Below are positions 49,601 to 60,810 of a stretch of DNA of 64,000 bases, piece by piece. The notes below the pieces were generated by a model that saw nothing but the letters and a program-made list of their open reading frames with translations, was not told where the DNA came from and did no database searches. A program made the translations under genes and the position numbers. Source of the stretch: Pipra filicauda (Eukaryota; Chordata; Aves; Passeriformes; Pipridae); NCBI RefSeq assembly GCF_003945595.2, contig NW_024104554.1, forward strand, positions 3,286,001 through 3,350,000, given 5' to 3'. Position 1 is the first letter of the stretch; every line of letters starts with the position of its first letter.

Positions 49601-50887
49601 CTTGGTGCTTCACTCAGTGTATAGTGATTTCTGTCACAGAGATTTTTTCTTTTCCAAATAATTTCTACCTCATTCCTCATGACATATGGCAAATGTCAAG
49701 ACAATCTAAGTGCGTGCAGGAATTTTAGAAGATATGTAATAGCTGCACAGTATAAGTACAGCGGAAATATTGCTGTAGCACTCTAAATCTGACTGCATAT
49801 TTACAGGCATCTCTCCTTGTCATGGTTAAATAAGAGTTTTAAACTTTTCAAAAAGCAGTATCCTCACAATCTCTTTCTGCTCATTTTAAAGTAGGGTTGC
49901 TAAAGAGAGGCAAGAGAGAATCTGGAAAGAGTAGAATATTACACAACCTTTGCTAAAGACAAGAAATAGACAGGTGCTATTCCTGTAAACTAGATATATT
50001 GCATTGTTACAAGTGTAAGTGTTCTTGAAACTTATGCCGGTGCTTGCCTTCAGCAGAGACAATTCTTGCTTGTTTCCAATAGCAGCATACATTATAGTCT
50101 CCTTTTTCTTTATACTGACATAAACTTTAGCATTCTTCTGAGACACTGAAATGTAGAAAGATCTAGGACACTTGTGTTTTTTTCATGTCTATTGAACTGG
50201 CTGCATTTGTTCAAGTCTGACATGATAAAAATGTTAATAAAAAGAGAATTCTTGCCTGGAATGACTTTTGTTCAAGTACAGAATAAGAGGCTGTTTGATA
50301 ACCCTGCTTCTGCTTGGAACAAAAGCAAAATAAAACCAGATCTTTATGATCAGATGTTCTAAGATTTTTTTTTTTATTTGTGCCGATTGAAGACTTCATC
50401 AAGTTACTTTTCTACTTTTTTAAACAAATATTATAGACATATAAATGGGTAATGTTGCTTAAAATCTTGGATTTATGCACTCTCTTTTAGGCTACCTAAG
50501 GTGAAATTCAAGGCAGAATACAGACCTGTCTAGACAAATTTAGATGTTTTCTCTGCTTCTGTGCTTGGAAAGATAGGCAAATCTGGGTGTGAAACAAAGA
50601 AATAATTAATTTCGTTCAGAAGGATTAACTTTTCTCCACACGCAGGGAAGGAGGATTGACTTCTAATCAGAAGGATAAGGAGCTCAGACTGGTTCTAGTA
50701 TCCTATCTAGAAAAGCTCTCGGCAGATGACAATGTTGTCATGGTAAGTGAGACTATTGCAGAATACAATCAAACGTATTTGTCAATGGTTCACTTGCAAT
50801 CCTAACATTAGAAAATTTTTAAAAACAGCTGAGCTACAAGTTAAGTTTTTCATTGTCATCACATCATCATGAATAGTCAGAAATTAC
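46638..50887. other. AT-rich non-coding DNA, nothing recognised
   Basis: Frames such as 47409-47594, 47691-47900, 48979-49257 (plus) and 49886-50146 (minus) have no recognisable domain. A splice-donor-like ATG/GTAAGT near 50740 has no visible exon context. Confidence 0.55.
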
Positions 50888-51222
50888 AGAATCAGAGTAT
50901 ACTGAGTTGGAAGGGACCCACAGGGATCATCAAGTCCAATCCTTAGCCCTGCAGAAGACCATCCCCAAGAGTCACACCATGTGTCTGAGAGCATCATCCA
51001 AATGCTTCTTGATCACTGTCAGTCTTGATGCTGTGACTACTTCCCTTGGGAACCTGTTCCAATGCCCAACCACCCTCTTTTTCTAATATGCAACCAAGTG
51101 ATGGCCCTGACACAACTTCAGGCCATTCCCTTAGGTCCTGTCACTGTTCATCAGAGAGAAGAGATCAGTGCCTGCCACTTCTCTTCCCCTCACAAGGAAG
51201 CTGTAAATTTGAACAGGAGCTT
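50888..51222 (-). repeat. CR1 LINE, 3'-end fragment, minus strand
   Basis: Reversed CR1 end: 'gagttggaagggacccacag', 'gatcatcaagtccaatcctt', 'agaccatccccaagagtcac', 'ctgacacaacttcaggccat' and 'agatcagtgcctgccacttc'. It is the same subfamily as the copies at 25013 and 40517, judged by shared 3' UTR blocks. Compared with the 25-kb copy it lacks about 20 bases near 51080. It is cut off at about 51222. Confidence 0.88.
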
Positions 51223-54200
51223 TTATTCTTGTTCCTCTACCTTCTTAATTACGGGAACAAATTATGACTTATGTGATGTTATCCTTATTTGATTAGACTG
51301 CAGCATTTCTTGACCTAACAGCATTTAAGGCATGGAGTTATAATGTTGAATATCAATGTCAGGCTCGATGTGATTTGAGACTTCTCTAAATATTTGACAT
51401 AAGTTTCTTTTCCATTTTGAAACACAATGAAATAGCTATGACATGGAAAATATTTTCATACCATTTGAAATGGGATTGCTTCAGCCACAAGGTGACCTGT
51501 TGATTTAAACATGATGAAAAACGCACAAACTATTTGCCTCTTCTGATATATAAGGGACAAAGAATAGAATTTAAACCAAGAATATTTGTATGAAAATTAA
51601 AATAATTAACACTGGAATAAAACATTTATTAAACTTTATGTTGAGACTAGACTGCTGTTTAAAATTTCCACGTGGGTTATATTTTTAGTGATGTTTACTC
51701 ACTCCAGTATTCACAATTTCCTTCCATTATCAGTGTCTTGCTTGAGAACTACCATAGTTCAGGGATGATATTTGTCCAGACTTCTGAATTAAAAAAAACC
51801 TGTGTGCTTTTCCAACTCCATCATGGGCTAAAATAATCTTAGTCTACAAAAAGAATGGACTCAGTCATTGGCTTCCCATGCAGACAGCCAATAGGCAAGG
51901 TAATGCATAAAGACCAGTGAGAGAGATTATGGTAGAGAGAGAGATTATAATTCAGGATACTGAGAAAGACAAGTGTCTCATAGGCTTCTAGGTACATGAG
52001 CCATTTTTAAAACTGAGCGCCTGCCTACCACCTTCAAATACATGTTTCCAGGTATTTAAAATCGTTGGAGTACTTGTTTATTTCTCCTGACATTTTTTTT
52101 ATTTCCACTGGCTTACGCTCTCTTTTTCTTTTCCAATGTTCAAAATAAACTCAGTGAAATAAATATCATTGTAACAAAGTTATGTAGGAAACACAAATAA
52201 TTGACACTTCAATGCTTTAGGCAGTGTGTGCCATTTATTTCAACAGTTTATATTCAGTGTCAGAATAGTTTGGGGAAAAGAGGATGTACAATACAGTCTT
52301 GTTTGTAATAAATGTACCCATAACAAAGAGAAGAAATTGTATTTATCCAAGCTGTCATTTATATTATGGATTATTGTGTCCCTAAAAAACAGATGAACTA
52401 TTGAATAAAGCATGACATGCAGCATTTCACGACAGTGGTGTTAATTAAAAACTGAAAACTTAGAGCTAAAATAAAAAGGTATCTCCCTCCTTATTCCTCA
52501 TTTTTCAGATATACTTAAAACCAAAATACAATTGTTTGCAGATTTTTTTCATGAGGACTTTCTTGATGAACTGCACATTTAGAAGAAGTGCAATGAATGA
52601 GAAGTTCTGTCAATACCAGACACTCAAGGGAACACCTGGACAGTATTAAATAGATCCTCTCAACTCCACTGACATTAATAGGAACATGGTATTCCCCCTC
52701 CATACCCCTTCCTGATAATCCTCCCTTTTTTTTTCCATATTACTTATGGGACAGACCTTGGTACTTATCTATCCATCCCTTCACAATTAGCAATTTATTT
52801 TTCTGCACTGATGTGTTCAAATGTCTAACTGCAAATGGAGATCCTCCTTCTATTTTTAACTCAGCTACAAAAATAGTATCTGATGGTGACTGGAAAATTT
52901 ATTTTCTGTAAAACATGTTTGTGATTTTTCAAAATGTGAAAATACACTATTTGAGGATGCAGCAAGAAAGTGGTTCTCAATATATAAATAACTGATAAAA
53001 GCTTAAGGTAGGCTCCGTTGTGCTCACAATCAGAAACCATTGTTTGTAAACTAACTTTTCATTAAAAAAACAACCTCGAGGAAGATTTGTTTTTATCAGA
53101 CAAGAGTTCTTTTTTTTTTCTTATTTTGATGAGGATTATTTTTGCTCTTTTTGATAACAAGTTTTGTGTTTAATTGTAAATGAGCTGTGAAATGCAAGCT
53201 AAAAAGGGCAACTCAAGTGCATTGAAAACTGCAAGTGGATAAGATCTTTCTTAAATACTTTGTAGCTTCATTATAATTTTTGGGGTCTTTCAGTTTATGA
53301 CACAAAATCTGTACCTGTCAGACACAAAATAATTTCATGCTGCAATGCTTTGTTTTGTTTTTTTTTTTTCTTTCCAGTGGATGTCCCTGTGTTTATTTGA
53401 TGCACTGTTGGGAGAGTATGAAGGGATGCAACTCCTATTTGCATTCTGAAGTTTTGTTTAGGTACAATTTGTAAGTCTAACAATTGATACCTCTGGAGGA
53501 GTTGAAAATCATGAAAGTCCACCCTAGCTACCTTGTAACTTCTACTTTTTAGGCACTTCCATATGAAGAAAAGTTTCTTTGGGAACTCTGGAATGTGTTA
53601 TATCGATCAGTCACCAGTCATCCAGAATCAAAATAAAAATGGGCTGTGATTGTGGAAACTTGTCTATATTTGAAAAATACAAAAGGAAGTTTTTTCTATC
53701 CTTCCAGTCATGTAACTGTAATGGCCTAAAAGGAATCATTGCTACTTCCACTGGCTTATTTTGATAAGCTGCAATTTTTTGGATGGCATCTTTAGCGAGA
53801 AAAGGTGAATCAACTGACTCAATACTGCACTTAGTATCTGTTCTGCTGTAGAAGGCAGATAGGGAGGTTTGTCCAGCTGAAAGTTGACTCCAGAAATTGG
53901 GAGAGGGTATTTATTCATTTGACTATATTAACAGAGGTGTAATATTACATCAGACCTCCCTGATTCCCCCAGCTTATCTGAAACCTACTAAATGTCTGAT
54001 GTTTTTTATTGTATCAGAAGTTAAACACCCATAGATTGGGATGAAGGTCTGCTACATTTTATTTTTCTTATTACAACATGTGGTTAAAAACCTCTGAAAT
54101 CCTTCAGTGAAGGCAAGCACAACAGTGAAAGAAACAGGAATCACTGAAAAAGTGCTGGAAACACTGTTTTAAAAAAAATAGCACACAAAATAGTAAACAG

Positions 54201-56283
54201 CAGGGACTAGAATAAATAGTCCTATGGTAACAGAGGAAATGATGTAGTGGTAACAGAGGAAATGATGTAATGAGTTCCAGGGAGTAGAAAGCTCTAAGAC
54301 ATATTTAGAATTTAATAAAGTAGATATATTAACTGGGCATATATAAAGTACAAATTCATACAATTCTGCAGAACAGAAATAGGTTCAATCCTATGTCATA
54401 ATTTAGTGGGTTTATTAAAAATAATATACAAATGCATTCAAGTCAGTGCAAGTAAAAAAGACAATTTTAAATCATTAGGCTCTACAGAAACATCCAGCTT
54501 CAGTTGGTATTGCAACAGTTTAGAATTTTTGCTTAATTTCCTCTTTTACTATGAAGGAAATATCTGATTTATTCTATTCATGTCCTAATAGTTCAGTCCA
54601 ACAAGAATCTGTAATGAGAAATGAAATATTCTGAGTATATGTAAATGGATGAGTCTGGCAAACGTCCCTCTTCAAATCATGGTCATATTAATTATTGAGA
54701 AGGATAGATTTTCCGCTTCCATGTTTATCTTTTAGCAGTTTGTAATTTCATGAACTGTAGCCAGCATGCACAGAAAAGGTGCATTGCAACTATTTACATT
54801 CGCTCTGCTTAAGTTAATGTTGGGAAACTTTGACTAAAAATGTTGTGCTCCCATGAATGCCTCTACAAAAAAAAAAAAGAATTTTAGCTGTTAGAAATAT
54901 TCTTTAAACCCTTTCCTTATTGCCTTCACTCATAAAATATCCCCAGATGGCAGACCATTCCTCATACTCATACTCCTCAAAATCATTGTTCCTCTACCTT
55001 CATGCTCCTTATGGCAGCACCACCCACCCACATCTATGTCTTTTGCCTTCCTGGTGGTATTGCCCATTTTATTTTTTGTGTGTTCCACTCCTCCTTCTAC
55101 TCTGTGCCACTACTCCAAAGTTCAGAAAGACCAGAGACCTAAACTGAGTCTCTGCAACTTGCTGGTACTCCAACAGACCTACTTTACGTATCTGGGTAAA
55201 CCTGGGACTATCTGAGAACTTGTGGAGCTGATAACCAGGTGAGTAATTTCTTTTTGCATTTGCTTAGCTTTGTATAACTATTCCATGTAGTGCCTACTGC
55301 TATAGACTACTTTTTTGGGTCACATAGGTAGAAATAGCAAGTAGCAGCTGTGTATGAGGAGACACTAGAACTGCCTCAGAACTGTAAACAATTTGTCAAT
55401 GGCCAATTCTTTCTCACCAAAGGAGTGTAGTTTTAGTGATAGCAAAGAGAACAGAGAAAATTTACAACGGTAAATTTCTATTTAGGAAAAAACTCCAGAT
55501 GTATTTTGATTAGGTAACAAAAAGTATTTGTTCTGGTATTAATTAAGAGATAAAGTAACACGTTAAAAACATCTGCTTTTAATTGTACTTTAACCTCACC
55601 AAATTTAGAGGACTTGTAAGAAATTTATATTTCTTTCCAAGGTGTAGTTTAATCATCTCTGATGGATCCTTATTTCAATTCTTAAAAAGAAGATAAAGGC
55701 TTTTTGTTCTGGTTTTCATTTCTAATCTGAAAGTTTCAGCCTGTTGATTATGAAAGGATTAGTAGTAATGCAGATAAAATACATTTCATACCAAAGTTTC
55801 CAGTTAAATGAAATGTGTCTTCAAGGAAACAATGGCACATTGTTCATTAAAATAATTTGTCAATCCTGTCCCATTCAATTGCTAAAACATTCTGTTGATG
55901 TTTAAGTTTCTCATTAACACAATGCATTTTATAGGTCACAATATTTCAGTTACCATATTTTAAACACAAAGAAGCAGCTCACTCAAATATGCTCATAGAT
56001 GTAAACATTTTCTGTGTTTGAGATTCTAGCTGTAACTTTTCTCCTCTGTAGTTAATGAAAGTTTTCTAGTTTTACTTGAAATAAAATGTGTTAGAATTTC
56101 ATAGCAAATGGGTAGGAAACTTCAGGACTTCCAAAGCAAAACCCACAAAACCCCTTCGTTACTGATGACTTTTTCCTATGATCCAAGCATTTTCCCTTGA
56201 TGATTCAGTATATTATATTCACATAAATACTTGAAAAGAAAATGGTAAGCAGAAACTGTGGCTTATTAATGTAATATAATAAG
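51223..56283. other. AT-rich non-coding DNA
   Basis: Contains a 23-bp tandem duplication (54226-54271). A candidate splice donor CAG/GTGAGTAA at about 55239 follows a C/T-richer stretch (54900-55238). No complete exon can be supported. Confidence 0.5.
54226..54271. repeat. Two-copy tandem duplication, 23-bp unit
   Basis: The unit beginning GGTAACAGAGGAAATGATGT occurs at 54226 and again at 54249, near-identical (one G/A difference at the end). This looks like a recent local duplication or slippage event. Confidence 0.85.
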
Positions 56284-56478
56284 ACACGACCCAGTAGCTC
56301 AGATGGCAAGCAGCCAAATCTGTTTATTTAAAGGTAAATGCCCCCTTTATATACCCCCGAGGGCATGTGACCCGCCTGACCGATGGCAGCACAGCACTTA
56401 CTCTTCATGTGAGTATGCTGTCCAGGGACTTCAATACCCAGAATGCATCTCCCTGCATCCTCGGGACACGCCCCTACA
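56284..56478 (-). mobile_element. Probable short LTR, minus strand (edges approximate)
   Basis: On the minus strand it starts TGTAGGGGCGTGTCCC, like the start of the 150-bp LTR at 27845 (TGTAGGAAGCATGTCCC). A TATATAAA box (56353-56346) is followed about 20 bases later by AATAAA (56328-56323), then about 40 bases ending near 'gggtcgtgt'. The close TATA-to-AATAAA spacing again implies a very short R. The flanks ATAAG (56279-56283) and AGAAG (56479-56483) match at four of five positions. The 3' end lacks a clear CA, so the lower boundary could be off by up to about 15 bases. No internal genes were seen. Confidence 0.55.
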
Positions 56479-56483
56479 AGAAG

Positions 56484-56886
56484 CAACCAACCCCTGAATG
56501 CTAAGGTAAAAAAAAAAGATTGTTATCAATTCAAAGCAAATTTTTAGAACGTTTTATTTCTGGAGCTTATTTTACTTTATTCTTTATAAGATGTAATGTA
56601 TTTGATTCCCTGTCTGGTATCTTGTTTCTGACTGTCTAATTCTTACATCCTTAGAGAAATGCTGCTGGCTAGATGAATAAATGGCTAAATAGAGTTTTGA
56701 CCTGACATGACACTGATGCCTTAAGTGCAACAGCACAACCATCCTTATGGTTAAACTGCTATTACACATATTTTATGAAAATACCATATTTACTTTTTAA
56801 TATTTAAGTCCTAAAAAGAACTCCCAACACTTTGTGACTAAGGAACTGTGTTCAGTTGCTGATTCACAAAAGCAGAAGATACATGA
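56484..56886. other. AT-rich spacer, nothing recognised
   Basis: About 400 bases between the short LTR and the CR1. Only a 61-codon minus frame without a domain is present. Confidence 0.6.
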
Positions 56887-58327
56887 AGATATATGATTAT
56901 GATTGGAAGTTGGCAAATGTCACACCAATCCACAAAAAGGGTCGGAAGGAGGACCCAGGAAACTACAGTCCTGTCAGTCTGACCTCAGTGCCTGGCAAGG
57001 TTATGGAGCAGATCATCCTGGGTGCAATCACACAGCACCTACAGGATGGACAAGGGATCAGACCCAACCAGCACAGGTTTAGGAAGAGCAGGTCCTGTCT
57101 AACCAACCTGGTCTCCTTCTACGATCAGGTGACCCGCTGGTGGATGAGGGGAAGGCTGTGGATGTGATCTATCCGGACTTCAGCAAAGCCTTTGACACTG
57201 TCTCCCATAATATACTCCTGAAAAAACTGGCAGCCCACGGCTTGGACAGGGGCACTCTGTGCTGGGTCAGGAACTGGCTGGAGGGCCGGGCCCAGAGAGT
57301 GCTGGTGAATGGTGCTGCATCCAGTTGGCGGCCAGACACCAGTGGTGTCCCCCAAGGATCAGTGTTAGGCCCGGTTCTGTTTAATATCTTTATCGATGAT
57401 TTAGATGAGGGGATTGAGTCCATCATTAGCAAATTCGCAGACGACACCAAGTTGGGAGGGAGTGTCGACCTGCTGGAAGGCAGGAGGGCTCTGCAGAGGG
57501 ACCTGGACAGGCTGGAGAGTTGGGCTGGTTCCAACGGGATGAGGTTCAACAAGGCCAAGTGCCGGGTCCTGCACTTTGGCCACAACAACCCCCTGCAGTG
57601 CTACAGGCTGGGGACAGAGTGGCTGGAGAGCAGCCAGGCAGAAAGGGACCTGGGAGTGCTGATTGACAGGAGACTGAACAGGAGCCAACAGTGTGCCCAG
57701 GTGGCCAAGAAGGCCAATGGCATTCTGGCCTGGATCAGGAACAGTGTGGCAGCAGGTCCAGGGAAGTGATTCTGCCCCTGTACTCAGCGCTGGTGAGGCC
57801 ACACCTGGAGTGCTGTGTCCAGTTCTGGGCCCCTCAGTTCAGGAAGGATATTGAGGTGCTGGAGCAGGTCCAGAGAAGGGCAATGAGGCTGGTGAAGGGA
57901 CCTGAACACAAGTCCTATGAGGAGAGGCTGAGGTTGCTGGGGTTGTTTAACCTTGAGAAGAGAAGGCTCAGGGGAGATCTCATCGTTCTCTAAAACTACC
58001 TGAGAGGAGGTTGTAGGCAGGTGGGGGTTGGTCTCTTCTCCCAGGCAATCAGCAGTAGGACAAGAGGGCATGGCCTTAAGCTGCACCAGGGGAGGTTTAG
58101 GTTAGATATTAGAAAGAAATTCTTTACAGAGAGGGTAATCAGCCACTGGAATGGGCTGCCCAGGGAAGTGGTGGATTCTCCGTCCCTGGAGGTTTTTAAA
58201 ATGAGGCTGGACGTGGCACTTAGTGCCATGGTCTAGAAACTGTGGTGGTAGTGGATCAAGGGTTGGACTTGATGATCTCAGAGGTCCTTTCCAACCCGTC
58301 TGATTCTATGATTCTATGATTCTGTGA
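56887..58327 (+). mobile_element. CR1 LINE, best-preserved copy, 5'-truncated
   Basis: About 1.44 kb covering the RT core, RT C-terminus and 3' UTR, and ending in the diagnostic CR1 tail 'gattctatgattctatgatt' (tail region 58300-58327). The 5' end falls inside the RT domain, as expected of incomplete reverse transcription. Its 3' UTR ('ttgatgatctcagaggtcct', 'ttccaaccc') differs from that of the copies at 25.0, 40.5 and 50.9 kb ('gatgatccgtgtgggtccc'), so at least two CR1 subfamilies are present. Low decay compared with the other copies suggests it is the youngest CR1 here (inference). Confidence 0.95.
56892..58236 (+). pseudogene. CR1 ORF2 reverse transcriptase, few disabling changes
   Basis: Three pieces of one reading are visible. 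56892-57140 holds 'DWKLANVTPIHKKGRKEDPG' and 'SPVSLTSVPGKVMEQIILG'. 57140-57769 holds '[20 protein letters not shown]', '[20 protein letters not shown]' and the intact active-site motif FADD (57434-57445). 57770-58236 holds '[20 protein letters not shown]' and, after a stop, '[18 protein letters not shown]'. The breaks are a frameshift near 57130-57140, a second near 57750-57770, and one in-frame TAA at 57991-57993. The N-terminal endonuclease and ORF1 are absent because of 5' truncation. The domain would polymerise cDNA on nicked target DNA, but this copy cannot. Confidence 0.92.
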
Positions 58328-60526
58328 AAAGGTTTTGATTTTGCAGAAGTCTGACTGCTTCCATAAACTTCCTTGCTGGTGTTCAAAGCTAGGGAAAGGA
58401 GAAATAATGACAGAATAAGAAATGTTCTCCAAAACTGGTTTTTGTAAATTTGAATTGAGGTTAGTTTACCTGACAGTCTCTTCCAGTTTAGATACTACAG
58501 GACATGAGGCCAACTTGCAAAGAGTTGTTTGTGTGTTTCTTAAACACAAATCTCAAAATATAGAAGAAAAATTCCTTTACAAAATGTTCACAGACCACCT
58601 ATAGACCTAGATATTTATGAGAGAAATAAAGTGGTTAAGCTAAGTCCTGGTTCTGTTCGTATTAGTTATGCAATGGAAACCATATCAACCCACAGCCCTG
58701 TTACTTTGGTACAGTTTAAATGTTTTCAGGTACTTCTTAGAAAGTTTAAGTAATTTACAGTTGATAAATCTGAAATTATCTTTTCTTTATATTTGATCTT
58801 CTTCTGACCTCCAGGTTTCTAGAAAGCCCTTAGGTAACACATTTAAAGAGTATATAACAGAAACCATCTGAGTAGAAAACTCATTGTGTCTAATAGTACA
58901 TTTGCAGTTGTAAGAGTGCACAAAAATCTGCACTCTGGGTAGTCTTGCAAGTCATTGCTAGAGGTAAAAGCCAAATATGCTCTGTCCCCGACTGACTTGT
59001 TTGCTATATTGCAAAATACCAAGCAGAGTCAGTTCAAGACTTCCCAGAAGCAAGGCTGCATGGAAATTTTCTGCCCAGTGAAGAAAAAAAAACTAGTCAG
59101 GGGTAGCTCTATCATGGCAGATGTGGAGTGAGAGAGGAGGAGTCAGGGGGTTGGGGTAGGTCAGTGGAAAAGATCCTGGGATGGATCACTTTAATTTCAG
59201 GGGGTTTAGTATGGGACAGAGGTTGAGGGTCAAAATTTGGAGGCGACTTATATTGGCCAGTGGGGTCTTCCCTTGCACAGATTGTTGTCAAAAAAGAGGG
59301 AGAGTCAGGATGTTCTGGAGAAGGAAGAAGGGAGAAGGTAAATTCACAACAGACATCTACTAGTTGCTGCAGTCAGCGTGAGGGACAGGACAGACAACAT
59401 CATGGGCTGTCCTCTGTATGGGCCGTCCTCTGTATCTGCCTAGTCTTGTCTTCAATGGCACTGCTTTAGAAAACATCTGCTTTGTTTACACCCCAGACTT
59501 TGCTTTCCACCTCTGAATGCAGAAAAAAACCTAACCCTGATATAGTCCCTAGTAATTGTTTAAATATTAATGATGTGGAAGATTTCTTTTTTTTATTATT
59601 ATAAATTAAGAAACCAAATTTCTTCAGATTCAAGATAGTGGTAATATGCTAACTGTGCTTGTAATATCCCCAATCTTGTACTTATTCATCTTCTGTCCCT
59701 ATAAATAAGTTATGTGTTTTAGTAAAAATACAAATCCCAAAGCTAAAACTCCTGGATTACTGCTTTCAGTTGGAGTTGATACAAATTAATTCTAACTATT
59801 AATTTTGCAGGAGAAATGTTAATTTTATGTTACTTATCCACTCACTTGTTATGAAAAATTAGAAAAAGACCCCTTTTAAAACTACAGAGTTCTGTACTTG
59901 TGACATTTGGTAACAGCCTGCTTGCAGGAGCTTTTTCAAACAGTAAGCATTTTAATAGACTCACTGAGCTTAATGATATATTGTTCACTTTATCCTTGAT
60001 TTCATTATGCTTTATATCAATGAGATAGAATGTTAGCATATTACTATACCAAGTACATTCAAAGTATATCATCTATCAAATTAAGAAAAATATAATTAAT
60101 TGAAGTATAGGAGTTTGGTTACATGAGATTAAAATATATAATAAAAAAATAAAATATATAATAAAAAGTCTATATCTATATGAATAATTTTCCCCAAGTT
60201 TTTTAAAAGATTAAGTTTCCAAAGAAATTAATCTAATATGATGGATGGATTCCATGCTTCAAAAGGTAAGCTGAGATAACAGAAAAAAGCACTTTTAATA
60301 TGTAAGGAAAAAATGGACAGTGTCTACAGTGAAACAAAAAGGGATTACATCTCTCTACTTCCAGACCATAATTCACTACATCTATATTGATTTTGATTTC
60401 TCTGTCTCTTCACTTATGTTGAATGACAACCAAATACCTTTTTGTATTACTGCCACAAGAAACAAAAAGAATGTGGTACCACCATGTGAGAGTATGTGTA
60501 TTCAGTGTGTTCCTCTCTGAGTGAAC
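58328..60526. other. Non-coding DNA, no recognised gene
   Basis: The stretch about 59100-59470 is GC-richer and includes a short direct repeat ('gggctgtcctctgtat' / 'gggccgtcctctgtat', about 59403-59437). It shows no recognised family. 60131-60166 is a two-copy A/T tandem. The remainder is AT-rich with chance frames. Confidence 0.5.
60131..60166. repeat. Two-copy A/T tandem repeat, about 20-bp unit
   Basis: The unit AAAATATATAATAAAA occurs at 60131 and 60151. Confidence 0.85.
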
Positions 60527-60550
60527 TATATATAATATATATATATATAA
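60527..60550. repeat. TA-rich microsatellite
   Basis: TATATAATATATATATATATAA-type run directly left of the CpG-rich block at 60553. Confidence 0.9.
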
Positions 60551-60552
60551 TG

Positions 60553-60810
60553 GCCAGTCTTCGCGAGCGAAGATTTGGGAAAGGTCATTAACCCTTCCAG
60601 CCTGCGCAGTGGATTTTTAGGTGAGACACAGCGTGCGCTGAACTGAGCCCACCCTTTAGTCCTGAGGTTCATCTGCCGGGGCCGAGCAAAGCTTGGACAG
60701 TGGCAGTGAGGTCCCCAGGATGTAGGTTTGTTTAGAGTGACCTTCTCTTAGGTGGATTGCCTTCCACGGCTGACGAGCTCCACCTGCCCAGGGGGCCGGG
60801 AATCGAACCC
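60553..60810. other. CpG-rich, GC-rich block of unknown nature
   Basis: About 260 bases with roughly a dozen CpG dinucleotides sit in surroundings that have very few. The left end carries a perfect inverted repeat, TCTTCGC and GCGAAGA, separated by two bases (about 60567-60582). The right end on the minus strand contains GGGTTCGATTCCCGG (around 60810-60796), whose core GTTCGATTC fits the RNA polymerase III box-B consensus. I saw no matching box A upstream of it and no full tRNA fold. There is no long open frame. It could be a SINE-like or retrocopy insertion, a fragment of a host CpG island, or an ancient conserved element. I cannot choose between these. Confidence 0.5.

Noticed and set aside
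57125..58229. Minus-strand frames of 76-139 codons
   Set aside because: They are antisense shadows of the plus-strand CR1 reverse transcriptase.
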